Assembly: GCF_002024505.1 (NCBI RefSeq)
Contig: NZ_CP019402.1
Location: 3,782,001-3,846,000, forward strand
DNA: 64,000 bases
Direction of reading: 5' to 3'
Source of the DNA: Plantibacter flavus
Lineage (GTDB): Bacteria; Actinomycetota; Actinomycetes; Actinomycetales; Microbacteriaceae
This document shows positions 63,093 through 64,000 of this stretch, one piece after another. Below the pieces are notes generated by a model. The model did no database searches, was not told where the DNA came from, and saw only the letters and a program-made list of their open reading frames with translations. Position numbers and translations under genes: made by a program. Positions within the stretch are counted from its first letter, which is position 1. Each line of letters opens with the position of its first letter.

Positions 63093-63535
63093 AGGTGGTC
63101 GACACCAACGTCCTCATCGGCGCGTTCCGACCCGACTCACAACACCACCGCGCGCTCGCAACCTGGTTGGAAGATGCCGTCCGATCGAGAGAGCCCCTGG
63201 GCGTCAGCGAAGCCGTGCTCGCGGGGTACATCCGGATCGTGACCCAGCGTCGGATCTTCGTCGATCCCACTCCGATCCCCGTCGCGCTGGACCAGATGCA
63301 GCGACTCCGCGACGAGCCCGGGGTACAGGTGGTCCGCCCTGGCCCGTCGTTCTGGACGGTCTTCACCTCGCTCTGCGCAGCGGTCGAGGCCCGAGGCAAC
63401 CTCGTCTCGGACGCGGCCAATGCCGCACTCGCGATCGAACACCGGGCGACCTTCGTGACGCTCGATCGCGACTTCGCGCGCTTCCCGGACCTCCGGTGGG
63501 AATCGCCACTCGCCACGGGTCAAGCGCCTTCCTGA
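63089..63535 (+). CDS. vapC: VapC-type PIN-domain toxin
   Basis: 148 residues with a GTG start overlapping vap[17 protein letters not shown] holds the first catalytic Asp, [14 protein letters not shown] the Glu, [26 protein letters not shown] the remaining acidic residues (two blocks). All four acidic PIN positions are present, so it should be an active ribonuclease. Longer frames upstream are artefacts. Confidence 0.85.
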   Translation: MKVVDTNVLIGAFRPDSQHHRALATWLEDAVRSREPLGVSEAVLAGYIRIVTQRRIFVDPTPIPVALDQMQRLRDEPGVQVVRPGPSFWTVFTSLCAAVEARGNLVSDAANAALAIEHRATFVTLDRDFARFPDLRWESPLATGQAPS

Positions 63536-63563
63536 CATCGGTCGTTCCTGCCAGACTGGTGCG

Positions 63564-64000
63564 ATGAACGATCGCGCAGGTACCCCCGCCACCGAAGCAG
63601 ATCTGATCGACGTCCCGTCGCTCATCGACGCCTACTACACACTGAAGCCGGACGTCTCGATCCCCGAGCAGCGGGTGGTGTTCGGCACCTCCGGCCACCG
63701 CGGCTCCTCGCTGAACACCGCGTTCAACCAGGACCACATCGCCGCGACCACGCAGGCGATCGTCGAGTACCGCACGAGCCAGGGGATCACCGGGCCGCTC
63801 TTCATCGGATCCGACACCCACGCGCTCAGTGGGCCGGCGCAGACGACGGCGCTCGAGGTCCTGGTCGCCAACGGTGTGCGCGTCCTGGTGGACGAGTTCG
63901 ACGACTTCGTGCCGACCCCCGCGCTCAGCCATGCGATCCTCAAGTACAACGCCGAGGGCAACGGCGACCAGGCGGACGGCATCGTCGTCACGCCCAGCCA
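63564..64000 (+). CDS. pgm: Phosphoglucomutase (alpha-D-glucose phosphate-specific), N-terminal part
   Basis: Runs off the right edge with about 145 residues visible, starting at ATG 63564. [22 protein letters not shown] near residue 40 is the substrate-binding TSGHRG block of the Pgm family, and [20 protein letters not shown] follows. It interconverts glucose 1-phosphate and glucose 6-phosphate. The catalytic phosphoserine block, TPSH, would begin just past the visible VVTPSQ or at a nearby site; the visible end reads IVVTPSQ. Confidence 0.9.
   Translation, partial: MNDRAGTPATEADLIDVPSLIDAYYTLKPDVSIPEQRVVFGTSGHRGSSLNTAFNQDHIAATTQAIVEYRTSQGITGPLFIGSDTHALSGPAQTTALEVLVANGVRVLVDEFDDFVPTPALSHAILKYNAEGNGDQADGIVVTPS

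Overview
The DNA is high-GC throughout. It carries actinobacterial families (WhiB, Lsr2, LytR-CpsA-Psr proteins, DUF1023 hydrolase, DUF2637, DUF2510) and a pgm / pheA / diacylglycerol kinase / serS / HAD / LCP neighbourhood of the kind found in Microbacteriaceae. I infer a Microbacteriaceae chromosome (family level, moderate confidence) interrupted by an integrated element.

Layout. 1-1886 is chromosome: a partial rlmA, a frameshifted conserved gene, a small conserved gene, an intergenic palindromic repeat and a tRNA terminator. 1887-31762 is an integrative element of about 29.8 kb inserted in a tRNA-Ser(GCT) gene. Its ends are 65-bp direct repeats of the tRNA 3' part, with the xis-int pair next to the intact tRNA. 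Its backbone resembles actinomycete integrative and conjugative elements: an FtsK/TraB-type DNA translocase, a degenerate FtsK-like partner, an envelope operon (an LAETG-anchored protein, a membrane-anchored protein and a lipoprotein), a DUF2637 (Spd-like) membrane protein, a WhiB protein and a ColE2-type Rep. There is no recognisable relaxase. Its cargo looks like anti-phage defence: a SIR2-STAND-like protein, an Abi-alpha (DUF4393) protein beside a serine recombinase with res-like repeats, a TIR-zinc ribbon protein and a NERD nuclease-like protein. Several element promoters share an operator, GTGACTAT-N8-ATAGTCAC, and non-coding stretches hold long perfect inverted repeats and a DnaA-box cluster.

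31763-64000 is chromosome. It has two LCP cell-wall ligase paralogs flanking a membrane protein and tRNA-Ser(TGA), then a HAD phosphatase, serS and a diacylglycerol kinase. Next is a hut-like catabolic cluster: a HutH-like lyase divergent from an IclR regulator, a betaine-type ABC transporter, and HutU-, M20-, HutF-, HutI- and HutD-like genes. A three-gene unit (two FAD amine oxidases and a peptide-type binding protein) follows, then gdhA, an MFS transporter with a divergent GntR regulator, pheA, a secreted hydrolase, vapBC and the start of pgm.

Most notable chromosomal point: in the hut-like cluster the HutH-like lyase lacks the Ala-Ser-Gly cofactor triad, the HutU-like protein has Ala where urocanases carry their active-site Cys, the HutI-like protein has Asn in place of the conserved metal-site Asp, and an N-carbamoyl amino acid hydrolase stands where HutG would be. 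With the betaine-type transporter, this fits degradation of ergothioneine (a thiol-histidine betaine) at least as well as degradation of histidine.
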